From assembly GCA_051004015.1 (NCBI GenBank), contig JBPCKT010000002.1, forward strand, positions 9,164 through 73,163: a stretch of 64,000 nucleotides of DNA, in the 5' to 3' direction. The notes under the pieces were generated by a model. The model saw only the letters and a list, made by a program, of their open reading frames with translations, was not told the DNA's origin and made no database searches. A program made the translations under genes and the position numbers. This document shows, one piece after another, positions 43,299-51,950 of the stretch. Each line of letters begins with the position of its first letter. Positions within the stretch are counted from its first letter, which is position 1. The stretch is from SXOA01 sp051004015 (lineage in GTDB: Bacteria; Planctomycetota; Planctomycetia; Pirellulales; Pirellulaceae).

Positions 43299-43532
43299 AT
43301 GAAAACCTCGACGCATTACGAAGTCCTGGCGTCGATCTTAGCCGTGTGCGGAGCGATCGCGCTGGTGTTTGTGTACTACCCGCTACTGAATCCTGTCCAA
43401 TTCCGCCTCACGCCCGGCCCGGAAATCGAGCCGTCGGTTCGCTACTTCTTTGGTACGCCCGCCGCACTCCTGATATTGGCGGCGGCGTGGCATTTCAACT
43501 GCAAGGCGATCGCAGGGAAGCGGGGGCAATAA
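43299..43532 (+). CDS. Small two-helix membrane protein
   Basis: A 77-residue protein with two hydrophobic helices (VLASILAVCGAIALVFVYY and PAALLILAAAWHF) joined by a polar loop containing RLTPGPEIEPSV. The frame is also open from a GTG at 43272. The ribosome site is weak for both. Its TAA overlaps the next ATG by one base, which supports both genes being real. Function unknown. Confidence 0.55.
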   Translation: MKTSTHYEVLASILAVCGAIALVFVYYPLLNPVQFRLTPGPEIEPSVRYFFGTPAALLILAAAWHFNCKAIAGKRGQ

Positions 43533-43840
43533 TGGATACGTCTTTGCTGGATGCCGCGTTTCGGCTGGTATCGCCCTCACTCAGCGCCACCGATGCAGAT
43601 CCCCTCGGACAACTGCGGCTGCAATTCCCCAGCGCTGGTTCGCAGATCCTGCAGGACGCCCATGCCCGCGCGAAGCGATTGGAAGAGGTCGCTATCGAGA
43701 TGGCGGACCTGGCACGCGGTCCGAGTAATGACCACTCGGGACCGCCGCTGAACGAGCAGACGCTGGCCGAGCGATGCCCTGGATTCTCAGGTGAGAGTTA
43801 TCACTGGGCCATCAACGATGGCTTCACCCTAACGAGGTAA
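43532..43840 (+). CDS. Small hypothetical protein coupled to the membrane gene
   Basis: A 102-residue soluble protein starting at the ATG that overlaps the upstream TAA. It has a helical middle (AHARAKRLEEVAIEMADLA) and a distinctive end (ERCPGFSGESYHWAINDGF). I do not recognise the family. The 1-base overlap suggests translational coupling. Confidence 0.5.
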   Translation: MDTSLLDAAFRLVSPSLSATDADPLGQLRLQFPSAGSQILQDAHARAKRLEEVAIEMADLARGPSNDHSGPPLNEQTLAERCPGFSGESYHWAINDGFTLTR

Positions 43841-43904
43841 GGAGTCCTCGAAGGGTTTTCGCTCGTTGTTAAGAAGCCCGCGGCGAACGAAGCGGAGAGG
43901 TTCT

Positions 43905-43925
43905 GGGCAGGCTGGAAGCCTGCCC
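43905..43925. repeat. GGGCAGGCT/AGCCTGCCC hairpin after rplU
   Basis: A perfect 9-bp stem with a GGA loop, four bases beyond the rplU stop on the minus strand. No T-run follows, so terminator function is uncertain. The rest of 43841-43929 holds nothing else that I can support. Confidence 0.5.
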
Positions 43926-43929
43926 CACT

Positions 43930-44253
43930 TCAGGCGGTGATCTTGCTGATCTTCACGCGGGTGAATTTTTGGCGGTGGCCGGTGCGGCGGCGGTAGTTTT
44001 TGCGGCGGCGCATCTTCTGGATGAAGATTTTCTCCCCCTTTTCCAGCGGGGAGATGACTTCCGCCGTCACGACCGCGCCCGCCAGGGTTGGCTTGCCGAG
44101 CTTGATGCTGGTGCCGTCGGAAACGACGAGAACCTGGTCGAAGGTGATGGTGGCCCCCCCTTCGAGTTCGTCGCGGAGGTCGACCTGGATTTCCTGGCCT
44201 TCTTCGACCTTATACTGCCGCCCGTCCGCGGCGATGATGGCATACGTGTTCAT
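43930..44253 (-). CDS. rplU: 50S ribosomal protein L21 (bL21)
   Basis: A 107-residue ribosomal protein that binds 23S rRNA. The start YAIIAADGRQYKVEEGQEIQ and the end FIQKMRRRKNYRRRTGHRQK with FTRVKISKI are the family signature. The frame is open upstream to 44787, but the ATG at 44253 is the conserved start. rpmA (L27), its almost universal downstream partner, is absent: the following DNA on this strand meets the convergent small genes. Confidence 0.95.
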   Translation of the reverse strand: MNTYAIIAADGRQYKVEEGQEIQVDLRDELEGGATITFDQVLVVSDGTSIKLGKPTLAGAVVTAEVISPLEKGEKIFIQKMRRRKNYRRRTGHRQKFTRVKISKITA

Positions 44254-44338
44254 GGAAAGTCCCGGTCCGGCTGCGAAAGGGAGGCTGGAAACGCCCGATT
44301 TTAGCAGGCTGGGGGAGGGTCGTCGAGGGCCGGAACTA

Positions 44339-44415
44339 GGGGTCGGGAAGGGTTTTCGAGCGTCTCTCATGCGGCCCTGAGATAGCGCATTTTCGCGAAA
44401 ACTCTTCCCGACCCC
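44339..44415. mobile_element. MITE-like element, copy B (77 bp)
   Basis: Same terminal inverted repeats as 43055-43132, with an unrelated interior (GAGCGTCTCTCATGCGGCCC). It lies between the uppP stop and the rplU start on the minus strand and may disturb or provide regulatory DNA for rplU. Confidence 0.7.
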
Positions 44416-44417
44416 AG

Positions 44418-45218
44418 TCACCCCCGATAGAGACTCCAGCTTTGCCAGGCCAGGACCGCAACACCCAGCAGGATGCAGTACCAGGCGAAATATTGCATGC
44501 GGCCGCGCTCTAGCCAGCGGTTCAGGCACCAGAGGGTCGCGAGGCCGACCACGAACGATACAGCCGCCCCAAGGAGCATGTGGGAAAACGGGGTCGAGAG
44601 CTTGCCTTCCTGCCAGAAATCGAAAACTTCCAACGTCCCCGCACCCGCGATGACGGGAATGGCCATGAGAAACGAGAACGCGGCCGCCGAACCGCGCGTG
44701 AGCCCTACGCCGACACCCGTCGCAATTGTCGAGCCGCTTCGCGACAGCCCGGGGAGAATCGCCGCGGCCTGGCTGATTCCAATCCAAAGGGACTGTGTGA
44801 TTGTCATCTGCGGATATTCCACATTTCCTGGCGGTTTATAGGACAAGTAGAGGAGAGCCGCACCAGTGACCGGAAACATCGCACCAGCAAGCCACACGTT
44901 TTCCAGGATGTGTTCGCAGAACTTTTTGACGGGGAGCCCCACGAGGACCGCCGGAATTGTGGCCACGATGAGCATCCCGATAACTTGCCGGTCTGTCGTC
45001 AGCAGCCGCCAGATTCGCCGGTGGTAGAAGGCGAGAATGGAGAACAAGGTGCCGACGTGCAGCACGATGATGAGGTCGCCAATGTCCGGAGGTTTGCTGC
45101 CGCGCTCCCGCATCCAATGGCTCACGACAACGAGATGTCCGTCGGAACTAATAGGCAGGAATTCGGTGACGCCTTGCACGACTGCCAGAATCAGAATTTC
45201 AGCAAGGGAAAACTGCAT
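44418..45218 (-). CDS. uppP: Undecaprenyl-diphosphate phosphatase
   Basis: A 266-residue integral membrane enzyme (about eight helices) that recycles the C55 lipid carrier for peptidoglycan and surface polysaccharides. The two active-site motifs are clear: QGVTEFLPISSDGHL at residues 15-29 and PGLSRSGSTIATG at about 156-168. The first has Asp where Ser is more usual (ISSSGHL). It ends two bases from the MITE-like copy B. Confidence 0.95.
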   Translation of the reverse strand: MQFSLAEILILAVVQGVTEFLPISSDGHLVVVSHWMRERGSKPPDIGDLIIVLHVGTLFSILAFYHRRIWRLLTTDRQVIGMLIVATIPAVLVGLPVKKFCEHILENVWLAGAMFPVTGAALLYLSYKPPGNVEYPQMTITQSLWIGISQAAAILPGLSRSGSTIATGVGVGLTRGSAAAFSFLMAIPVIAGAGTLEVFDFWQEGKLSTPFSHMLLGAAVSFVVGLATLWCLNRWLERGRMQYFAWYCILLGVAVLAWQSWSLYRG

Positions 45219-45370
45219 CTACGAGTTTACATCGCGCCTGGACGGTGGGATTTGCTAGCCTCCCCTTTGCGATTCACAGGGGACCGGCATAATCGGAATT
45301 GCGGCCGCGAAGCCGCAGTTTACCGCTCTATTGGGGGGTGTTTTGTGCCGCTGCGGCAAAAGGAGGAACA

Positions 45371-46255
45371 ATGTTTCGCAACCTAAATCCATACATACTA
45401 AGCATTTCCGGTCGCCAAGGAGAACTGCTCGAAATCGCTCTGACGTACCGCTTCACAGGGCTTACCATCGACATTCGAGAGGTCGCCGACAAGGCCAAGG
45501 CCTTGGGAATGGAGGCGGCGAACAAGTTTCTGCTGAGTGCCCGCGTGAAGATTGGCGGATTTGAATTGCCGGTGCGGTTCGCCGCGCCCGAAGCTGACTT
45601 CAAAACCGACCTGGTAGGGCTCAAGCCGATCCTCGATGCGGCGACGGCCCTGGCGGCCAATCGCTGCTACCTCACCATTCAACCGACCAGCGACGAATTG
45701 CCGTTCCACGAGAATTTTAAGTTCCTGGCGGGCCGGTTGAAGGAAGTCGCTGCGGTTTTGGCAGAGCGGGGAATCAAGCTCGGTCTGCGGCTGCTGGCGG
45801 GGGAAGCACATCGCAACAACGGCGGTTATCAATTTATTTGCCAGGCCGATCCGCTGGTGATGTTCATCCAGACCATCGGGGCGGACAACGTCGGTCTGTG
45901 GCTGGACACGTGGAACTGGCAAGTCGGCGGCGGAAGTGCGGAAAAACTGCGGGCCTTCTCCGGCGAACAGATCGTCGCCGTGGAGTTATCGGACATTCCG
46001 GCCGGCGCGGACCTGGCGACCATCACCGAAGAGCAACGGCTGCTGCCGGGCGAAGGAGGCCAGATTGATTCCGCCGCCTATCTCGCTACGCTGCAAGAGA
46101 TGGGCTTTGACGGCCCCGTCTCGGCTGCGGTACATCCCGCCACCGTCGCCGGAACGAAGCGCGAAGCCCTCGTCAAGAGAGCTGCTGAATCGCTCGACAT
46201 CGCGATGCAAGCTGCCGGCATCGGCGGCGGTGCCACGCTGGCGGGCGCGAAGTAG
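45371..46255 (+). CDS. Xylose-isomerase-like TIM-barrel protein (sugar phosphate isomerase/epimerase family)
   Basis: A 294-residue soluble protein. The barrel pattern includes LEIALTYRFTGLTIDIREVA, GIKLGLRLLAGEAHRNNGGY, LWLDTWNWQVGGG and VAVELSDIPAG. The position of metal ligands (Glu, Asp, His) fits the AP-endonuclease-2 / IolE-type fold, but the substrate is unknown. GGAGG at 45361-45365 fixes the ATG at 45371. The MBL-fold gene begins eight bases after its stop, so the two are co-transcribed. Confidence 0.75.
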   Translation: MFRNLNPYILSISGRQGELLEIALTYRFTGLTIDIREVADKAKALGMEAANKFLLSARVKIGGFELPVRFAAPEADFKTDLVGLKPILDAATALAANRCYLTIQPTSDELPFHENFKFLAGRLKEVAAVLAERGIKLGLRLLAGEAHRNNGGYQFICQADPLVMFIQTIGADNVGLWLDTWNWQVGGGSAEKLRAFSGEQIVAVELSDIPAGADLATITEEQRLLPGEGGQIDSAAYLATLQEMGFDGPVSAAVHPATVAGTKREALVKRAAESLDIAMQAAGIGGGATLAGAK

Positions 46256-46263
46256 AATTTCCC

Positions 46264-47232
46264 ATGTTCCACTACGACCGCGGATTAAAGCTGACCAGCA
46301 TCGATCTCGCGGTCGATTTTCGCCGCCGCCAACCGCGGGGTTTCATCTCGCACGCGCATACGGACCATATGGCGAAGCACGAGCTGGCCTTCTGCACGCC
46401 AGCGACGGCGGCGCTCTATCAGTTCCGATTTGGCGTACGCCCTGTCCGAACCATGCCGTTCGGCGTCGCTCAGAAGTGGAACGAGATGGAACTAACCGCG
46501 CTCCCTGCCGGACATGTCCTCGGCTCCGCGATGCTGCTCGCTTCCGACGGCAACGAGCGGCTGCTGTATACAGGGGACTTTAAGCTTGGCCCATCGGCTA
46601 CTTCGGAACAGGCCAGTCCGCCAAAGGCCGATGTGCTCGTGATGGAAAGCACGTTCGGCGACCCCAAGTATCGCCTGCCGCCGAGGGAAGAGGTCGTCGC
46701 CGAGCTGCTGCGGATTGTGACCGAGGCATTGGACCGCGGCTGCACGCCGGTCATTCAGGCCTACGTGCTGGGGAAGGCCCAGGAGGTGACGAAGATTCTG
46801 ACCAGTGCCGGAATCCGCGTGCTGCAGCATCCGCTGGTCTTTCAGGTGAGCCAGGTGTATGAGCAGCACAACTGCTGGCTCGGCGATTATGGAGAGTACC
46901 GCGACGAAGAAGGGCCCGGACAGTGCGCCGTCGTCGTGCCCCCGATGACGCAAAAAGCCGCGCGGCTGCGAGGGATTCCCAGCCCCACCACCATCGCCGT
47001 CACCGGCTGGGCGATGGACCCAGGGGCTAGATTCAGGCTGCGAGTGGACTACGCCATACCGCTCTCCGACCACGCCGATTACGACGACCTCATCGCCTGC
47101 GTCGAGCTCGTCCAGCCGCACATCATCTACTGCACCCACGGCCCCGAAAGCTTCGTCGGCCGGCTGCAGAAGCTCGGACACAACGCCCATCTCCTTTCCG
47201 CTGGGCGGCAACTCTGGCTGAAGTTCGCGTAA
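46264..47232 (+). CDS. Metallo-beta-lactamase-fold nuclease-like protein
   Basis: A 322-residue protein. The zinc motif HAHTDH is at residues 30-35. PAGHVLGSAM, YTGDFKLG (third ligand Asp) and PLSDHADYDDL (final His) complete the set seen in MBL exonucleases of the SNM1/CPSF-73-like branch. The family acts on DNA or RNA ends. It may be a DNA-end processor as in bacterial Pso2-like proteins, but no ligase gene is adjacent. Confidence 0.85.
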   Translation: MFHYDRGLKLTSIDLAVDFRRRQPRGFISHAHTDHMAKHELAFCTPATAALYQFRFGVRPVRTMPFGVAQKWNEMELTALPAGHVLGSAMLLASDGNERLLYTGDFKLGPSATSEQASPPKADVLVMESTFGDPKYRLPPREEVVAELLRIVTEALDRGCTPVIQAYVLGKAQEVTKILTSAGIRVLQHPLVFQVSQVYEQHNCWLGDYGEYRDEEGPGQCAVVVPPMTQKAARLRGIPSPTTIAVTGWAMDPGARFRLRVDYAIPLSDHADYDDLIACVELVQPHIIYCTHGPESFVGRLQKLGHNAHLLSAGRQLWLKFA

Positions 47233-47447
47233 AGCTGTAGCGGTTGTTCGGCCTCGTTCGACTTCAGTCGCCGCTCCAAGTTCTACTCCTGGCGGATATG
47301 CCGGATGTTTCGCGGCACATGCCAGCCGCTGCCGCTATCACCGGTCATTTCGCTGCAATCGGCCGGTCGCGGCGGACGATGGAAAGTACCAGCGTGGATT
47401 TTCCGCGCGCCGCGGGAGGATGCCCGCCACGTTCTCGGGGATGAGAT

Positions 47448-48803
47448 ATGCCTCAGCCGCAGCGAAGTCCGCAAGCACTCTACGCCGCCGTCATTCTGGC
47501 GGCTGTGGTGGCGGTGATTGTCGTGGCTCGCCGTCAGCAGGTTCAACCGCCCACGCCACCTCGAAGAGCGGCACCTGCATTGGCCAACGCCCGGGCGCAT
47601 CAACCGCGTGAGCCGCGGCCGCTGGTGATTGCGGAACGACTTTCGCCGGTCCTTTCGGCAAAGTCCGCTGGTGGCGGCGAAGTTCCCGCCGGCTTTCCCG
47701 CGGAGGAGAGCGGCGACGTTGGGCCTATCACTTCGGAAGAGGCCAGCGTCTATGGGCCGCGGGCGGAAACACCGACGGCACCCGTCCCCGGCATCCAACG
47801 ACTCGCTCCCGTGGAAGTCGAAGATGCCGGCGAGCCAACAACTACAAGTTCTGATCGTACCCCTGCGACAGAATCACCCGCAGCGCCTCTAGCGCACCGG
47901 CCCATTGACGCCGAGGCAATGCGTCCTGTTCTGCAGCAGGCCGCCCAGCTCAATCGTCAGGCGGAGGCGCTGGCTCGACGCGGAGCGTACTACCTGGCCC
48001 GCAATCTGACCATTCAGTCCCTCCGCATGATTGCCGAAGCTCTCGACTTGCAAACCGGCAATGGGGAACATACGGCCGCATTGGCCAATGCTCTGACGGC
48101 TCTGCGGGAAGCGGGAGACTTTCAGTCGCGGTCCAGCGAGGATTCCACCGTCAACGTGCCGCTCGTCGTCGCCGGCCACCGCACGCCGGTGCTGCGGCAG
48201 CAGAATCCGGAGGGCCTGTCCGCCGTTGCCGCCCAGCAGCAGTATTACAACTTCGCCCGTCAACAGCTCGTCATGGCAGCCGGAGGACAGTCAGTCGCCT
48301 CGCACTCGCTGTGCAACATGGGAAAGCTCCAATCCAGAATGGGCGAAGGGACTGCGCCGCAGCAAGCGAATCTCGCGCGGGCGATGGTCTACCAACAAGC
48401 GGCTCTCGCCGTTGACGGCCGCAATTTTCCGGCGGCGAATGAGCTGGGGAGCATCTTCGCCATTTTCGGACAACTCCCGGAAGCCCGCCGCATCCTGCAG
48501 CATGGCGTTGGCACCGTCTCCAACCCCGAAGGATGGCATAGCCTGGCTAACGTTCATGATCGGCTGGGAGAAGCGGAACAGGCCGCCCACGCCCGCAAGC
48601 AGCTCGAATTGTTGACCGGTGGGGCAGGGGGGCCGCGGCCGAAAGTCGAATGGGTCAGCCCCGAGGTCTTCGCCGGCAACCAGCCCGCTGCTTCGGCGAC
48701 AGCGGCGGCCGCTTCAACAGCCCCGAAGAGCGACCATCGCTCCGCCGACAGCCGCCCGAAGCAGAAGGAAACGTGGCTCTCTCCCTTCGGCACCAAGAGG
48801 TGA
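47448..48803 (+). CDS. Membrane-anchored TPR protein
   Basis: A 451-residue protein. An N-terminal anchor (LYAAVILAAVVAVIVVA, about residues 11-27) is followed by a 130-residue Pro/Ala/Thr-rich linker. A helical TPR-type region spans about residues 150-390 (for example LARNLTIQSLRMIAEALDLQ and AANELGSIFAIFGQLPEARR), and a polar tail ends in WLSPFGTKR. The export-protein gene starts four bases after its stop, which suggests a joint role in envelope polysaccharide export. Confidence 0.75.
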   Translation: MPQPQRSPQALYAAVILAAVVAVIVVARRQQVQPPTPPRRAAPALANARAHQPREPRPLVIAERLSPVLSAKSAGGGEVPAGFPAEESGDVGPITSEEASVYGPRAETPTAPVPGIQRLAPVEVEDAGEPTTTSSDRTPATESPAAPLAHRPIDAEAMRPVLQQAAQLNRQAEALARRGAYYLARNLTIQSLRMIAEALDLQTGNGEHTAALANALTALREAGDFQSRSSEDSTVNVPLVVAGHRTPVLRQQNPEGLSAVAAQQQYYNFARQQLVMAAGGQSVASHSLCNMGKLQSRMGEGTAPQQANLARAMVYQQAALAVDGRNFPAANELGSIFAIFGQLPEARRILQHGVGTVSNPEGWHSLANVHDRLGEAEQAAHARKQLELLTGGAGGPRPKVEWVSPEVFAGNQPAASATAAAASTAPKSDHRSADSRPKQKETWLSPFGTKR

Positions 48804-48807
48804 AACC

Positions 48808-50124
48808 ATGCAATCCCCCGCGACACGGCTCATCGGTCTCGCCTGCTCCGCATTAGCGATGGGCGCGATGTGCATGTTATTGGCGCCATCGGGCTCGCAG
48901 TGCCAGTTGCCGTCTTTGGAACAGCGTGCCAGCTTGTCCGAGGCTGCGACTGCCCAAACCCGCTCGAGCCGCATCTCACGAATTCCCGTCGAATTGAACG
49001 ACCCTCCGACGATTGCCCTTTGTCAGGCGCAAGAGGAAGTCACCCCGGTCAGCCCGGCCGATGTCCATTTCCATGCTTGCAACGGCGTGGCGGCCTGCGG
49101 CAGCGCATGTGTTCGGCGGATTGACGGCGTGGACTGCAACTTCGGCGACGGCTGCGGCGAAACGCGCTGGAAGCAGTGGGGTCAGATTCCGTGGCAGCAC
49201 CTGGGCCCTGGCGAATACATCGGCCCGCCCCGGATGGCGGACGTGCCTGTCTACCTCGTGCGCGTGGACGATCTGATCGAGTTTCGCTATGTCGCCACGC
49301 GATTTCAGAGCGGCAAGCAGTACCGAATCCAGGCGGGCGACGAGTTCAAGATTGAGTCCCTCGTCGATCCCAATATCAACCGCACCGTCGTCGTCCAGCC
49401 CGACGGCAGCATCACCCTGATGCTGCTCGACCAGGTGCAGGCCGTGCGGCTCACCATTCCCGAGCTCACCGCGCTGCTCAAGGAGAAGTACAAAGAGTTC
49501 TACAAGATCTTTGACCTCACCGTCTCGCCGGTGAAGACCAACACGCGGCTCGACGACCTGCTGGCCGCGGTCAACAACCGCTTCAACGCAGGCGGCCAGG
49601 GGCAGCAAGTCAAAGTGGCCGCGGACGGGACCATTTCGCTGACCAAGATCGGCAAGGTCCCCGCCCAAGGTCTTTCGCTGGACGAATTGGCCGCCGAGGT
49701 CAACGCCCGCTATGCCGAGTATGTGGAAGGCCTGGAAACCACGCCCATTCTCGTCCAGCGTGCTCCCCACTTTCTGTACGTTCTCGGCGACGTCAAGCTG
49801 GGCGGCCGCTTTCAAATGGACCGCCCGACCACAGTCATGCAGGCCCTGGCCATGGCCAACGGCATCAATAACGGCGGCAACCTTCGCCAGGTCGTGGTCT
49901 TTCGCCGGGCCGAAGACTGGCGGCTGATCGCGACAAAGCTCGATATCCGGGGAGCGGTCTACGGGACACGGCCGACGCCCGCGGACGAAATCTTTCTGCG
50001 GGACAGCGACATCGTGCTGGTTCCCAAGTCCTCCATCAAGCGGACGGACGACCTGATCGAGCTGATCATGACCAACGGCGTATACCGCGTGTTCCCAGTC
50101 CAGTTCGGCCAGCAGAATTTCTAG
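48808..50124 (+). CDS. Polysaccharide export (Wza-like) outer-membrane protein
   Basis: A 438-residue exported protein with a long signal-like N-terminus. It has two polysaccharide-export regions: one around YRIQAGDEFKIESLVDPNIN and VVVQPDGSITLMLLDQVQA, and a second around VKVAADGTISLTKIGKVPAQ. A C-terminal SLBB-type part follows (FLYVLGDVKLGGRFQMDRP). Wza-type proteins form the outer-membrane channel for capsule or exopolysaccharide. GAGGTG at 48797-48802 supports the ATG. No glycosyltransferases or Wzc-type kinase are adjacent, so the system is split or atypical. Confidence 0.82.
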   Translation: MQSPATRLIGLACSALAMGAMCMLLAPSGSQCQLPSLEQRASLSEAATAQTRSSRISRIPVELNDPPTIALCQAQEEVTPVSPADVHFHACNGVAACGSACVRRIDGVDCNFGDGCGETRWKQWGQIPWQHLGPGEYIGPPRMADVPVYLVRVDDLIEFRYVATRFQSGKQYRIQAGDEFKIESLVDPNINRTVVVQPDGSITLMLLDQVQAVRLTIPELTALLKEKYKEFYKIFDLTVSPVKTNTRLDDLLAAVNNRFNAGGQGQQVKVAADGTISLTKIGKVPAQGLSLDELAAEVNARYAEYVEGLETTPILVQRAPHFLYVLGDVKLGGRFQMDRPTTVMQALAMANGINNGGNLRQVVVFRRAEDWRLIATKLDIRGAVYGTRPTPADEIFLRDSDIVLVPKSSIKRTDDLIELIMTNGVYRVFPVQFGQQNF

Positions 50125-50132
50125 GCCCAATT

Positions 50133-50654
50133 CTATCGGCTGCCGCTCCGCTTCACGCCGGCATGTGCCATGCGGGCTTTGAGGATGACCTGGCGGAAGG
50201 ACTCGGGGCGGGAGACCCCTTCCAGGCGAAACGTCTCGACGTTGCCCAGCTTGAAGACGAGGTCGCCGGCGTTGTACCAGTCCTGGCCGGGCAGGATATC
50301 GAGTTGCACGCTGTCGAATCGATCCAGGTCCACGCTGCGATCATTTCTGGCTTGTATTCCCCGCTGCACAATCACTCGGCGGTTCGTCACGGTATATCGC
50401 TGCCCGACGAACGGGGCGATGCGGTACAGATAAATCGCCAAGGCAATCGGAATGGAGAGCAGCGCGATCAAGTTGCCGAGCCGGAAGATGTAAATATCCG
50501 GGAACCGCATGGAGTACTGCATCCCCAGGAACCTGCCGATTCCATACGCGGCATTGGAGGGCCAAACGGTCATGATCGTCGATTCGCTGATGCTCGACGG
50601 AGCGACGCCAGAGATGGGAGTATGGATTTCCGGGAGTGCGGCAGTCGTGGTCAC
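50133..50654 (-). CDS. Bacterial PH-domain membrane protein
   Basis: A 173-residue protein. One hydrophobic segment (LGNLIALLSIPIALAIYLY, about residues 58-76) is followed by a bacterial PH domain (YTVTNRRVIVQRGI, DRFDSVQLDILPGQ, AGDLVFKLGNVETFRLEGV). The start is uncertain: a GTG at 50654 is used, and the frame opens at a TTG at 50684. It converges with the export gene with an eight-base gap. Function unknown; such proteins are often membrane-stress related. Confidence 0.75.
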   Translation of the reverse strand: MTTTAALPEIHTPISGVAPSSISESTIMTVWPSNAAYGIGRFLGMQYSMRFPDIYIFRLGNLIALLSIPIALAIYLYRIAPFVGQRYTVTNRRVIVQRGIQARNDRSVDLDRFDSVQLDILPGQDWYNAGDLVFKLGNVETFRLEGVSRPESFRQVILKARMAHAGVKRSGSR

Positions 50655-50747
50655 GAGGTTAAGCCTGTCGGGTAGGAGCCTCAAGTTTCAAGCTAAAAAT
50701 GTACCAGACATTGGCGGGCGTGCCAGCCGGGTATTCTGGACCAGCGC

Positions 50748-51110
50748 TCATCGCCAATGATTCAGAATGATGAACTGATTGGTGATTGGAACGCCTGATT
50801 TGATCAGCTTTTGAATGGCCAGACTGATTTGTTGCGGCGACATGTCTCTGCGCTGATCGTCATCTCGTCTCACAATGAAGATGCCAGGATGCACACCGCC
50901 TGACTGGCGGATGAGCACATGTAAGTGGTCAAAATCGCGGTGATTATAGGAAATCAAGACTCGATCTTCGCGAATGCAGTGTGTCTGATGCACGGCATCT
51001 TGATCACCGCCCAGCCCAACATCGCCGGGGACTTGTGCGTCGTGCCCATCTCGCCGCAACGCCTGGATCAATCGGCCTGAAATGGCATCGTCATCCAGGT
51101 AGAGTTTCAC
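50748..51110 (-). CDS. DUF5615 PIN-like protein (probable toxin)
   Basis: A 120-residue protein with acidic residues placed as in PIN-like nucleases: KLYLDDDAISGRLIQAL at the start, IREDRVLISYNHRDFDHLH in the middle. It starts at a GTG that overlaps the stop of the DUF433-type gene by four bases (GTGA). This gene order, a small HTH protein followed by DUF5615, is a recurrent toxin-antitoxin-like arrangement. Activity as an RNase is inferred from fold only. Confidence 0.75.
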   Translation of the reverse strand: MKLYLDDDAISGRLIQALRRDGHDAQVPGDVGLGGDQDAVHQTHCIREDRVLISYNHRDFDHLHVLIRQSGGVHPGIFIVRRDDDQRRDMSPQQISLAIQKLIKSGVPITNQFIILNHWR

Positions 51111-51457
51111 GACCGGTTAATCCGCGCGATTTCCTGAGGGCTAATCGGCTTGGGGGTCGGATGGTATTTGTAGCCCGGTTCGTTCATTCCCTGTGCCTCC
51201 GCCAGTGCTTCTTCCCGGCGAAAATCTTCGGCAATTTCCGGAGGATTGGACTGGCAATAGGCGATCGCTTCGCGGACCGCTTCGAGGGGCAGGTCGTAAT
51301 CGGCGGCAATCTCTTCCGGCGTCATCGGATCTGCGTCGCTCATGAAGCGGCCATAGAGCGTGCGGGCATGGATGCCTCGTCCTTTGACGGCAAGCTGCTT
51401 GTAGGACGAGCCGGGGTCCCGGGCCAGGAAAACGTACTGGGTTGCGACGGTGCTCAT
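51107..51457 (-). CDS. DUF433-type helix-turn-helix protein (probable antitoxin)
   Basis: A 116-residue protein. The start QYVFLARDPGSSYKQLAVKG, RGIHARTLYGRF and the HTH-like block MTPEEIAADYDLPLEAVREA match DUF433-type proteins. The ATG at 51457 is chosen; the frame runs 63 codons further upstream without support. It is translationally coupled to the DUF5615 gene and would bind the toxin and their shared promoter. Confidence 0.75.
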   Translation of the reverse strand: MSTVATQYVFLARDPGSSYKQLAVKGRGIHARTLYGRFMSDADPMTPEEIAADYDLPLEAVREAIAYCQSNPPEIAEDFRREEALAEAQGMNEPGYKYHPTPKPISPQEIARINRS

Positions 51458-51509
51458 AGTCCAATTATGCCTCATTGAAGAGCATTGATCAAATGCCAGT
51501 CGCATGGAT

Positions 51510-51950
51510 TCAAGACAATGGTTTTGCCTGAATCTTGGCCAAATAGGTCGCAACGCCCTCGCGAATCGTGCGCTCTTGTTCCATTCCGACGCATTTCTCC
51601 AGAGCAGACTGAAGCTGGCGTGCGCGTTCGACAGACGTGCGAGCACCCGCCGTCGTTTCCACCGGGCCAGGATGCAAATCGTAGTCCGCCTTGATTCGAT
51701 CTGAATGGAGACTACCGAGCAGCGAACCAGCGCTGGCCGCCTCGGGATTTCCGGAATTCAGAAGACAGTGCTGAACATAAACGTGGATGTTCGCATTCCG
51801 CGGCGGCCTGATATCGAGACCTTCCAGGAAAGCCTTCGCGAGATGAAATCCGCCGTAATAGGCCCGGCCAACGATAGTTCGGCAAGAAGCTGGATCGTGG
51901 AAAATGGCCGCGAGCTTCCCGGCAAGCTGGATGAAGTCTGCGGCGGTCAT
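51510..51950 (-). CDS. HEPN-like protein (possible toxin of a second pair)
   Basis: A 146-residue all-helical protein. The block GRAYYGGFHLAKAFLEGL contains R-x6-H, and SDRIKADYDL further on resembles the HEPN family. HEPN proteins include toxin RNases and nucleotidyltransferase partners. The ATG at 51950 overlaps the stop of the preceding gene (ATGA). The assignment to HEPN is by pattern and moderate. Confidence 0.55.
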   Translation of the reverse strand: MTAADFIQLAGKLAAIFHDPASCRTIVGRAYYGGFHLAKAFLEGLDIRPPRNANIHVYVQHCLLNSGNPEAASAGSLLGSLHSDRIKADYDLHPGPVETTAGARTSVERARQLQSALEKCVGMEQERTIREGVATYLAKIQAKPLS

